Shown: positions 1 to 8,466 of the stretch, piece by piece | Position numbering within the stretch: the first letter of the stretch is position 1 | Layout of the letters: each line of letters opens with the position of its first letter | Origin: Fragilaria radians | Taxonomy: Eukaryota > Bacillariophyta > Fragilariophyceae > Fragilariales > Fragilariaceae | DNA: 10,408 nt | NCBI GenBank assembly: GCA_900642245.1 | Contig: CAAAJI010000087.1 | Location: 12,096 to 22,503, forward strand | Direction of reading: 5' to 3' | Translations under genes and position numbers: made by a program | Notes under the pieces: model-generated | Databases searched by the model: none | What the model was told of the DNA's origin: nothing | What the model saw: the letters and a program-made list of their open reading frames with translations, nothing else

Positions 1-1059
1 CAGGTACATCAGAACCCGTATGACACCGAGTTACTTTCAGATTAGTTGTGATTTGGAGGCAATACTAAAGATTCAATGAAAGTGCAATCAGTGCAGGACC
101 GATTCACAAAGTAATCAGAGCCGGGTTCACAAGGTACAGTACACCGTCGAAAAAAATACAATATTGTTTGAATTCCACCTCGTGGAATTTATACGCCCGT
201 TTGAACTAAAACTTTTTTCTTGGGATTTATTCTTCTTGCTAAAATAAGTTACTAATAGCTTCAACCATGAATTAAGGGAATATATCTAACCAATTAAGGA
301 ATGCCATTATGAATCATGAGGCTCATATAATTGCACCATCACCTGGGATAGATTGTTGCAAAATGTGATGGAGTAAAGCAGAACAAAATAGGGTCCTCAT
401 GAAAGTTCTGGTGTGATCCCACAAACCATTTGAGTCACAATTTATAAAAAGTTAAAACAAAAGCAGGACATTACAAGCCCAATCATGAATTTATAATCAT
501 TTAATCCAAGAAAACATCTAAATTTTCGATCTTTGTAATAGCTTTTCATGCGTTGCCTGTGGTAGACACAGCTGGCTGCCACTAGACCTGTGGTTTAGAA
601 ACGGATTATTAGGCAAGTTTTTACGCACTTTTATTGCCTTTTTCCTTGAGAAGGACATATTCATCCTAACTAGTTGCACTATTGACCAAAACAGATGTCC
701 TCGGAGACAGAGATGGTTTGTACAAGTGTTGCCTTTTCATCAAGTTCTGGAATTCTTGAAGTTTTCATTCGGTACAATGTGCAGTGAATCCTAACGTCAA
801 CCTAGAACACCTCTGTTAGAGAGGAATTATTCGGGGAGAGTGGTGTAGCCTTGCCTCAGAAATGAATAATTATGTTCATAATTCTCAATTTTCAAAATTA
901 GACGTTTAACATATTTTCCTAAGAAAGTAACAAACTCGACGTGCGCGCTTTCTATCTGCGCCTTAACTATCTCTCAATCACGATTCTAAACAACAATACA
1001 AATTTAACTTGAAACTAGTCTATTTGGGGGCCTTTCTAACGAAGAATGCATTCAAAATA
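1..1059. other. Intergenic region, no confident gene
   Basis: This stretch lies downstream of the minus-strand TPR gene and probably contains its 3' untranslated region. All frames are rich in stops except two segments described among the findings: a 40-codon minus-strand segment at 679-801 with protein-like composition, and an open plus-strand frame at 522-794 that has no ATG until near its end. A small perfect hairpin lies at 171-189. I recognise no RNA gene, transposon end or conserved protein here. Confidence 0.6.
171..189. repeat. Perfect 8-bp inverted repeat (hairpin)
   Basis: AATTCCAC at 171-178 and GTGGAATT at 182-189 are exact reverse complements around a 3-base loop CTC. It is seen directly in the sequence. 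No T-run or gene end sits beside it, so a terminator role is not supported; it may be chance. Confidence 0.5.
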
Positions 1060-3372
1060 CTAGATTTCATAGTAATTGCGATCTCCTAGGGCAAGCGCAG
1101 CATCAATGTCTGCTCGATCACGCTCCGCGTCAACAAGCCATTCATGGTCATCTCGAACCTTGTGCAAACGGTAAATCAACACAGCTCGCGCAGTGTAAGA
1201 GTCAGCGACATTGTATTCCTTCCGTAATAACGACATTTTTCCAAGTTTATGCAACACCCGCGCTACTTGAAGGTCATGTCTACCTAGTACAGCGATTTTA
1301 GATCTTAGTGTCTCTTCGTAACAATCAATTGCAAGTCCAATATCCCCCATTCGTTCATAAACCTCGCCCATGCACGCAGAGGTTGTAGCAACAGATAGAT
1401 GTTCATCACCAAAAGCCGTCTCTGTAGGCTGATAACTTTCTGATAAATCATGAGAGCCTGATTATAGTTCCCCCTTCCCGCCTCAATCGTTGCAACATTG
1501 TGTAATGATATTGCCACTTCAGGATGAGATACACCAAGGCGGTGAACTTCTATTCCCAAGACATCTTGATACGTTGAGTAAGCAGCATCCAAATCGCCCA
1601 TCTCTTTTTGGAGATTTCCAATGTTTCCTAGAATAGCAGCAACGTTTGGATGAATTTCTCCAAGAGCAAACTTCATGCCTCTAAGAGATGCCCTATATGC
1701 ATCCAAGGCTCGTCCATAGTGTCCGTTCTTTTTATGAAGCTGCGCAATTTGGTGAAATGTTAACGCTACTTCAACATCAGCAAAAGATGATTTATCTGAT
1801 GATGGCAAAGGTTTATTCTTGTCTTGAGTATTTCACTGTTTCGTTCACATCGGCAAAGAATGAATCATACATCTCGAAATCATCGTGTCGGTGCATTTTT
1901 TTAGACAATCGGTCTGAAAAAAATACCTCCATTTCTCCTTTCTCACTTCCGTTATGAATGTTCTCTGATTGTGTGTACGATGGAAAAGATTTTCTTAGTT
2001 GAATTGTAACCAGCTGACTTGATACATTTTCAGTTTTCGAAGATGTAGTACGAATCTTATCATCTTTAATTACATTCTTCGCTTCCATATTTCCGCGAAC
2101 AGTGGATAGGCAGTTTAGACTTTTATGATATAACTTAAGGGCTTTTGCTGTATCACCCCACATCTCAAAAATGACTCCCATTTCCCGAAACGTAACTGCT
2201 CGTGCTAGGTCTCTTGACTGAAAAAGTGCTGGTGGGTATTCATCGTCGTCATCTGAAACAACTGGTACGTCTCGCAAGGCAAGTTCATAAATTTTCATTG
2301 CCTCTTTTAGCTCCCCACGTTTCACTTGAATACTACCCAAGATGTTGAGCAGCACAGCCAAACTAGGGTGTGTTCTGCTGATCTGATCACGGCGCATGCG
2401 ATAAGCAATCGTATACATTTTCAAGGCTCGGATGTAGTCATTTTGGTCCTCGTATTTTATACCCATTTTCACTATCTTTGCAGAATTATCAAAGCAACTC
2501 AATACATGATGGGCCTGTTTGAGCATACTTAGAGTTTTGAGCATTAAAGGGTGGTCATCGGGGTATTTGGCTTCTGATAGTATGTTATTAGCTCTCACGT
2601 AACACTTAACTGCATGTCGGTATTTGTGGTGAGAATATTGTGCTTTTCTTGCTTTCTCTAAAAGAGCAACGGCTTTCGCTCGGACTTCTGGGTTTTCTTC
2701 AAAGCACACCTTGAATGATCTATGGTTTATCGATGTCTTTGTATGCAGTATTTCTGGGCTTTCCTCTTCAACTTCATTACTTTCCCAAACAATCGGGGAG
2801 TTCTCACAGTCTTCAATGGCCTCTCCACCTACAGCTTTATTGAATAAAATGCGTCCCATGAATGACTTTATATTGAATTGCTGGCTTTGCGCAATATCAT
2901 CGTTGTTGCCAAGAATATCCTTCGATTCCTTAACTAGAGCTGTCGGTGTCTCAGCATCATACTTGCTCGTTTCATCATTATTTTCGAGACAGAACCTAAC
3001 TCTTTGCTTATTTCTCGCTTCGAAGAGGGCAATAACTGGGTCTTCGTCTTGAGTGTCGATATTTTCTTCTCCTTCTTTTCTGAATTTCGGACTACTTAAT
3101 GCTTTCTGATCATCATTTTCATGTTTTTGAATTGATTTATCGCTCAATCGATGAAATAATCTACGTTTCGAATTAAAGACGTCACCTGTTGGCCGTGGCA
3201 AACCGAGAAACTTTCCACTCCCCCTTTGTCGAGAGTCCTTTTCCTGAAATTTTGCACCTGGAGAGTTAAGAGGAGAGATACTTGGTGGAGGTGGAGGTGG
3301 AGGTGGAGGAGATGGAAGAGCATTTTGAATTCCAGTCATCGTTGTGACGGATGGATTAATCTTCTTCCTCAT
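1060..3372 (-). CDS. Kinesin-light-chain-like TPR protein, reading frame interrupted twice
   Basis: A protein-interaction scaffold built of tetratricopeptide repeats; the partner is unknown. The ATG is at 3372-3370. The first 519 codons (to 1813) begin with a run of about nine prolines (residues 22-30), then a charged, probably disordered region to about residue 225, then TPR-like helices (about 230-425; for example RALKMYTIAYRMRRDQ and EAMKIYELALRDV). The frame stops at TAA 1813-1815, but TPRs continue at once in another frame at 1805-1417 (GRALDAYRASLRGMK, DLDAAYSTYQDVLG, NYNQALMIYQKVI) and then in the first frame again from about 1416 to 1060 (GDEHLSVATTSACMGEVYE, DIGLAIDCYEETLRS). Joined, this gives about 770 residues. 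The repeat style, with Y/A helices followed by LGxxHP-like loops, is that of kinesin light chain and nephrocystin-like TPR proteins. The disruptions may be assembly errors, an intron at the first site, or true decay. The TPR assignment is firm; the exact product is not known. Confidence 0.8.
3284..3310. repeat. GGTGGA tandem repeat coding poly-proline
   Basis: Four perfect copies of the hexamer GGTGGA (3284-3307) followed by GGA. On the minus strand they encode the proline run near the N-terminus of the TPR protein. Such repeats vary in length by slippage, but whole hexamer steps keep the frame. Confidence 0.85.
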
Positions 3373-3466
3373 CGTATACCAGGTATGACATAAATTTTGA
3401 TTTATTTACCGCCACTGGGGGAAATAATTTACATTGCAATGCGATTTCGTCGATTGAAATTTCAAG
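3373..3466. promoter_or_regulatory. Putative divergent promoter gap
   Basis: The 94 bases between the TPR gene start (minus strand, ATG at 3372) and a small plus-strand ORF starting at 3467. It must hold the 5' leader or proximal promoter of the TPR gene. It is AT-rich, with a G-run (CTGGGGG near 3415), but I see no convincing core element. It is a two-way promoter only if the small ORF is real. Confidence 0.35.
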
Positions 3467-3709
3467 ATGCCAACAAAAATGGTTTGGATGAATAGTCTCC
3501 TACATACATTCCAACACTTAATGCCGAAATCAATTAGGAGTTGTCGCTCGGAGTCGAAGAACAAATTTGGTCAAAAAGACGTTGCAAGAAAATTATTAAA
3601 TATTGAAAATGGCTGGATTGCAGAAAAAAATTTGCATGCTTATGTTATGTTGGACTACCGATCCCGAGTAAACGGATTAGATCAATGCCTTAGAACATTT
3701 CGAGCTTAA
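3467..3709 (+). CDS. Small basic hypothetical protein (80 aa)
   Basis: An ATG-led open frame of 80 codons, divergent from the TPR gene. The product is basic, with many K and R residues, a leading hydrophobic/aromatic stretch (VWMNSLLHTFQHLM), and no transmembrane segment or motif I recognise. The start is the first ATG in the frame, and the ORF ends at TAA 3707-3709. Its composition is protein-like and not low-complexity, but 80 codons in AT-rich DNA can arise by chance, and it borders transposon remains. It could be a short gene, the first exon of a decayed gene, or noise. Confidence 0.3.
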   Translation: MPTKMVWMNSLLHTFQHLMPKSIRSCRSESKNKFGQKDVARKLLNIENGWIAEKNLHAYVMLDYRSRVNGLDQCLRTFRA

Positions 3710-4029
3710 GGCTAAATTATTCTTAATCCAGGTTACTATTTGGTAATTCACAGACTTATCTCAATTCGAATTTTGTTGCTTTTACGGTATGTCATATGAT
3801 ACATGCCTATGGCTAATTAAGTAAGGTTAAGGCACTTTCGAGATATTGATACTGCTGTGGACACTGAGATCCGTTACAAGCGAATTGCGTTGCGAATTCG
3901 CAAATCCGTCATCAGCGTCACCAAATGTGACACCTTTTGCAAACATTTTTTGACCCATAACCTCCGCGAGAGTTGTCCTCAAACTTCTCTAGCAAGTTTC
4001 CAATTTTGGCAGAACAAATTGCTCTCATC
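3710..4029. other. Leader of the Harbinger-like relic, no clear gene
   Basis: Non-coding sequence between the small ORF and the transposase relic. An open frame runs from 3857 to 4069, but its product does not resemble the transposase and it shifts out of the coding frame. A perfect 14-bp palindrome (TTGCGAATTCGCAA) lies at 3890-3903, next to the related GCGAATTGCG at 3880-3889; these could belong to the sub-terminal part of the transposon. I could not find the left terminal inverted repeat or the target-site duplication. Confidence 0.4.
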
Positions 4030-5244
4030 ATGGTTGATGACAATGATGACACAGATGATAGTGATATAGAAGAACAAATTGATGATTTTCTACTACATCA
4101 TTGTTTACTTCATCAACTAGGAGCACATCTCATTGCTTCTGTTATCCTAACATCTCTTTTAGAGGCAAAGAAACAACTTGAAGCATCTTTGTTTGATCAA
4201 CGCCTTAACTGAGAGCATTTTGCCAAAAGAATGGGGACAGAAAGGGTTTCAATTGATACACAAAGGAGGCATTTAATCAGCTTCTTTCTTTTCTAAGAAA
4301 TCACATTGAAGTGAATAGCTCAATGGCAAGTATTCGAGGTGTTGTTTGCAATATCTTGCTGGAGGAACCGACACAGATATCATGTTCTTTACTGGGATAT
4401 CTGCAGCATCTGTTTACAGATGTATCTGGAAATGCATTGATGGCATCAATGTATGTGAACAAATGGGAATGAAATTCCCGCAGACTGCAAATGAAGCCTG
4501 TGAAGCTGTTTTGGGATTCAAGTCCATAAGCAGGAATGTGTGGTTTAAGAATTATGTTTGAGTGATTGATGGGTATCATTGTCAGACACAAACGCTATCT
4601 AAAAAGGAGGTCAAGAATGTGCAGTCCTTCTTTTCTGGTCATTATCAAACTTATGGGGTGAAGGTAGATGCTGCATGCAATTACCATTGTCAATTTACTT
4701 TCATTGGCTTTGCAGGTCCTGGAGTTATGGGCGATCGAGATGCAGTGAAAATGTGTAGCCTATCAAAAATGATTGAGAATCTACCTGGTCTATATTTTGT
4801 GATTGGTGATTGTGCTTACACTTCAACAGAGCATCTTGTTCCAATTTGTTGCGGTGAGGCTGCTGCCAAAACGTTCTCACTCGAATGGACAAGTTTAACT
4901 TTTATGCAAGCCAGCTTTGCATCAGGATTGAGATGGCTTTTGGCTTGATAATAAACAAATAGGGGATTTTCTTGCGCCCATTGAAAACCAAAGTTAGGAA
5001 GATTAAAAAAATTATTGTTGCAATTGCAAGGTTGCACAATTTTTGCTTTAGTTTCTGGCTAGCCAAGCAAAGGCAGTGTGACAACCATTCCCAACCAACC
5101 TTCTCACTTGAATCAAACACACCTCTTTCACCATATGATATTGCCTTGAGAGAAACTGCAGCAGCACAAGAGTTTGAGGACATGGTTGCTGTGCAAGAGC
5201 ATGGCTGGACCAAAACTCATGACATGATGTGCCGTGATATTTAG
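4030..5244 (+). pseudogene. PIF/Harbinger-type DDE transposase relic
   Basis: Relic of a transposase that would cut and paste its element. The likely original start is ATG 4030, opening an acidic D-rich stretch (VDDNDDTDDSD). The frame meets TGA at 4210-4212 where Trp would fit (RLN*EHFAKRM), resumes as GTERVSIDTQRRH, loses a base near 4272 (FNQLLSFLRNHIEVNSS), and loses another near 4342 before QYLAGGTDTDIMFFTGIS, a core match to the Harbinger family. TGA 4559-4561 precedes VIDGYH; TAG 4960-4962 falls where KWG is usual. A third frame change lies near 4884. The DDE residues all survive: Asp in IDGY (codon 4568), Asp in IGDCAY (codon 4808) and Glu in RIEMAFG (codon 4930). The downstream IARLHNFC helix is also typical. 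Family call is firm from these motifs; the gene is clearly non-functional. Confidence 0.85.
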
Positions 5245-5419
5245 GTATTGGGAGTCATTCAACCATTGGGAACCCCCTTCATGTCCTCTATAATGCAGAA
5301 GAAAGGCAGTTAGAGGAATAAATTATAAAATAAACATGCATTAACTCACCATACTTATCATGTTCTTAGGTTTGGCAATCTTAGATAACTCTGCTTGTCT
5401 TGCTAATGGCTAAGATCAC

Positions 5420-6480
5420 TTAATCCATTGCTTTTGCCCCAGCCATTAACCTCTTCAACTCCTCAGTATCACCAAGTGCCTTAGCCACATCAACCTGAAC
5501 CGATAACTTCATTTTTTCCTGCTTAATTCAAGGCTTCCCTCGCGCAATTTGATTTTTTCCTGCGCAATTCAATCATTTCCCTTCGTTCTTCTCCAACACT
5601 GGCAAGATGACCAATTATTGAACTAGCTTGATCTCTCATGTCACTGAGAACTCCCTCAATTTTCTTTGTATCAAGCTTTTTGGCTGACAAGGCTCCTGTG
5701 AAATTGCTGTCGTCAAAGCCATCAACTGATAATCCAAAAGAGACAGTATCACCCATTTATTCAGTATTAAGGAAAGGTTGAAAGTGAGCATCAATTTCAG
5801 GAACAATTTCACCTGCTATAAGAATAGTAGACAGAACTTGTTGTAAGTCCTGCATTTGGAATCTATGCCATTGCAGTCTCCACAAAATTCCAGAGTTCAT
5901 TGTCATGAGTCCCAGAAATGGTCATATTCTCTTGTCTGATGCGCCAAATCTTGAAAAGATTCAAGAACTTCTTCCCAAATGTTGTTTAATCAAACTGAGC
6001 CACAGGGGAGAGATTGATTTCCCCATCTTTTGCAAGGTTAACAAGATGAATGTTGTATTTGTCCTCAATAACTAACCTGTAATTTGGATCCAAAAGCATG
6101 TCAGGAGCACTATGAGATCCATAATTTGATACGGCCTCATCAGAAACACCAAGACTTCCAACACAAGCATTGCGTGCCAGTGCAGCACGAATCCAGAAGT
6201 CCTGGTGTGTTCTTGCAGTCTCATGGTTTATTCTAGACTTACAATCATATACCGTCAGAAATTCATCAATGAATTCCTCAGCAAAAACAACATTCGCAGC
6301 CCTGCAGATTGTACGTGTAATCCTTGCAGCATGAGCATCAAGTCAATTCTGATACTCAAGGAAATCAGCAAGCATTTTTCTGCACTCAAATTTATTCTTT
6401 GACCGAAAGATTGTGATGCCAACATTCTTGCACAAAAGACAAAGGTGATCAACCACAAGGCTATTGAGATCAATAATTTT
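5420..6480 (-). pseudogene. Harbinger-associated partner protein relic, SAP-like N-terminus
   Basis: Read on the minus strand, this shows long protein-like stretches with no usable ATG start. From 6480: KIIDLNSLVVDHLCLLC, KNVGITIFRSKNKFECRKML, ADFLEYQN, TGA, LDAHAARITRTICRAANVVF, then ETARTHQDFWIRAALARNA, DPNYRLVIEDKYNIHLVNLA, SPVAQFD, TAA, FGKKFLNLFKIWRIRQENMT, ISGTHDNELWNFVETAMA. A frame change near 5866 leads to MQDLQQVLSTILIAGEIVPE. After TAA before 5756 comes VLSDMRDQASSIIGHLASV and a charged helical EERREMIELRRKK. A last frame change near 5525 gives KQEKMKLSVQVDVAKALGDT, ending at TAA 5420-5422. The first 40 residues fit a SAP-like helix-extension-helix, so a DNA-binding role is inferred. 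The C-terminal tail is likely coiled coil. Convergence with the transposase suggests it is the element's second protein. Its own start is not visible; a TAG lies just upstream at 6484-6486. Confidence 0.65.
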
Positions 6481-7233
6481 GGACTAGTTTGGTAGGAATA
6501 TTTTAGGAAATATGCAGATGGATTTTATTAATAAATGAAAAATATACAATGGTCTATACTTAGATCATATTTCATTGACTAAGTTGTCAACCGCTTAATC
6601 GTCCCTTTTCTGTTTCATATTTTGGAACCAATTCTGGTGATGGATCTGAATGATTGCAAGTTCTGATCGTCTTCAAAGATATCGCCAGCAGAAGCAATGA
6701 CTTTGGCATTGGAACACTAAACGTTGCACATATATTTTTATTTCCTATCATTGGGACATAGAAGAACAAAAATACCCGAAACAGCAGCGAGAGTGTCTAG
6801 TTATTGAGATGAATCATTCATAAACCTAATACATAAATGTATTCAAGTTCAATAGATCATTGATGCCACAAAAGTAGATCTGATTCTAGAAATGTGATTC
6901 ATCATTCAATAGGTAGAATGAATGCGAAGGGGTCTTATTGCTTGACGTTCTTTGCTCGACGTTTTAAGGTTTGAGTCATTAATACATGATGTTTTCTCTT
7001 AATAATGGATTATCGGATTTTTTATCACCTTCTTGACGGAATTCGGTTTGTAACTAAAAATCTCAAATCTTCTTGAATTAAGATAACTAGCAAATTTTCT
7101 TTTAAACAAGCTTGCTTTGAAGATTTATGAGACTCAATAAATTAAAAGGTTATGCTGTATTGACAAATGGAAAAAGCGTCAATTTTTACTCATGGCTGAT
7201 ATCGGTTGTAACTACCATTGATGCCACTTAGCT
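6481..7233. other. AT-rich intergenic region, nothing recognised
   Basis: No conserved protein segment was found on either strand; a short minus-strand open frame at 6587-6769 has no recognisable content. The segment at 6481-6500 (GGACTAGTTTGGTAGGAAT) superficially resembles a Harbinger terminal repeat, but no reverse-complement partner is visible. Near-repeats such as GACGTTCTTTGC / GACGTTTTAAGG around 6944-6970 look like chance. Confidence 0.5.
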
Positions 7234-7908
7234 CTACCATGTGTACACCAATGCATTTGGTGCACATCCAAAGTCCTGTGCTACATGGACAGTACAATCG
7301 TATACTTTGTTTGCATTCAAGGGCACAAATATATGTGCTGATGATATTTTGTATCCCCGAATTTGGTTCCGGTCCACTTGAGTGCCAAACCATGAATTAG
7401 TTTTGATGCCACATAATTGAGCGAAATCATCTGATGGAGAACAGTTTTTTTCTTTTGGATGTGGCTTCCATGATAAAAACATAAATCCTGGTCAGGTATA
7501 TTGATTTGTCCTAATGAACATGCTTTTGTCAAGACAAACTACTAATCCTGGGCATGAAGCCAATTCGGAATGAGCATTGAATGCTCCAATCAGGATGGAA
7601 GTAATGAAAAAGGGCGAGGAATTCCATGCAAGAAAGCAATAAGGTACCCAAAATATGCTGGACTGATCAAATGGTAAAACGTCACAACTCAAATTTCCCT
7701 GGGCTGTAGCCAGGAATCAAAGGAACTCATTCCAGGTGAGAAGATCATAAGAGGGAAATAATTTATATGTTTCTGGAATTACAACTGCTAGTATGTAATG
7801 GTAGGAAAGGAAGTGCATGAAGTATCCCAAAACTGAATGCACACATGGTTCAATGCATCTGAGTTGCGGAAGAAAATTAAATGCTCCATTCTTTTGACGC
7901 TTACACAA
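7234..7908 (-). pseudogene. piggyBac-like (DDE_Tnp_1_7) transposase relic
   Basis: One minus-strand frame runs about 225 codons with only two internal stops, both TGA. Its first part, LGYFMHFLSYHYILAVVIPE followed by TYKLFPSYDLLTWNEFL, fits the N-terminal helical region of piggyBac-type transposases, where IPET...GEFL is usual. After the first TGA, FWVPYCF leads into a segment ending CLDKSM, matching the family CLDESM block whose Asp is catalytic; the Glu is Lys here. After the second TGA, PGFMFLSWKPHPKE matches the PGF.F.PRKPHP block. Beyond it, the frame continues (GIKTNSWFGTQVDRNQIRGY, FVPLNANKVYDCTV) into sequence I cannot align with piggyBac, ending at TAG. A further TGA lies upstream at about 7921-7923. 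The piece is a fraction of a normal 500-plus residue transposase and lacks the later catalytic Asp blocks and the C-terminus. Family assignment rests on motif recall, not a search. Confidence 0.65.
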
Positions 7909-8220
7909 TATAGCTGATTTTCAATCAAAATGCACACTTGGGCTTTGTGAATGAAGATTTTTTTTCTGGAGCAGGGTCAATCTAATTGTCAGCCAAAAAT
8001 CAGTTTGCAAAAATGGTATGACGTTTGCTATCTCCTCTTTTACCAACAGCCCCCTATTCCAGCCACTGAGGCCCTCTTCAATAGTCCATCAAAGATATCT
8101 ACAAAGAATTTTCAGGTACAACTTTGCCATATCTTGTGCCAGCATACAAAAGTGTAACTATTTTTTTCAAAATCATTATGGCGCATGATAGTATATGTTT
8201 TGGAGTTTGTTTTCTTTTGC

Positions 8221-8227
8221 TGAGTCA
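8221..8227. promoter_or_regulatory. TGAGTCA, possible bZIP site upstream of msrB
   Basis: An exact AP-1/Gcn4-type core, set in the context TGCTGAGTCAC, 239 bases before the msrB start codon. bZIP factors binding such cores control stress genes in many eukaryotes; that one acts here is inference only. Confidence 0.25.
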
Positions 8228-8412
8228 CAGCAACTTAACCCCTAACAACAACCCGTTAAAATATTGCAATTTGAAGATACTTTTGAATTGAGTTTTTCTT
8301 CGGCGAAAAGTTTCTAAAAACCTAGATATGCAGTCGATGCAGTTAATCTCAGGTATGGTTGAGTACTGTAGTAGGACAATTGGTTCTAGTATCAATTTCA
8401 CATCTGAATATA

Positions 8413-8419
8413 TGAGTCA
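8413..8419. promoter_or_regulatory. Second TGAGTCA upstream of msrB
   Basis: A second exact TGAGTCA core, 47 bases before the msrB start codon and probably in or close to the 5' leader. Two further copies in the window (431-437, 6972-6978) lie away from any gene start, so the heptamer alone is weak evidence. Confidence 0.22.
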
Positions 8420-8466
8420 GACAAAATCCCAGTAATCAAGATTCCGACATTCTCGAAATTAACAGG

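Larger units (their letters stand above)
4030..6480. mobile_element. Decayed two-gene PIF/Harbinger-like DNA transposon
   Basis: Two converging relic genes: a DDE transposase on the plus strand (4030-5244) and a partner protein on the minus strand (5420 to about 6480), with 175 bases between their stops. Harbinger elements typically carry a transposase plus a second DNA-binding protein, which fits this pair. Both genes carry in-frame stops and single-base frame changes, so the element is dead. The limits given are those of recognisable coding sequence; the true element should extend further each way, but I found no matching terminal inverted repeats by eye. Confidence 0.7.
7909..8466. other. 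Upstream region of msrB, no gene
   Basis: Between the piggyBac-like relic and the MsrB start. A plus-strand frame at 7951-8157 is open but has no recognisable product. The last 250 bases should contain the msrB promoter and leader; two TGAGTCA heptamers lie there (8221-8227 and 8413-8419). No TATA-like element can be singled out in such AT-rich DNA. Confidence 0.45.

Noticed and set aside
1405..1420. Programmed frameshifting in the TPR gene
   Set aside because: No slippery heptamer plus downstream structure is evident, and a one-base homopolymer change explains the break.
2711..3052. Plus-strand ORF of 113 codons opposite the TPR gene
   Set aside because: It is an antisense shadow of the charged region of the TPR protein.
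4559..4561. TGA inside the transposase as selenocysteine or reassigned codon
   Set aside because: ALG6 ends in TGA in the same window, and the same gene also has TAG and frame changes, so decay is the simpler reading.
6481..6507. TIR-like sequence GGACTAGTTTGGTAGGAAT next to the partner gene start
   Set aside because: It resembles a Harbinger terminus but points the wrong way for the right end of this element, and I found no reverse complement on the left side.
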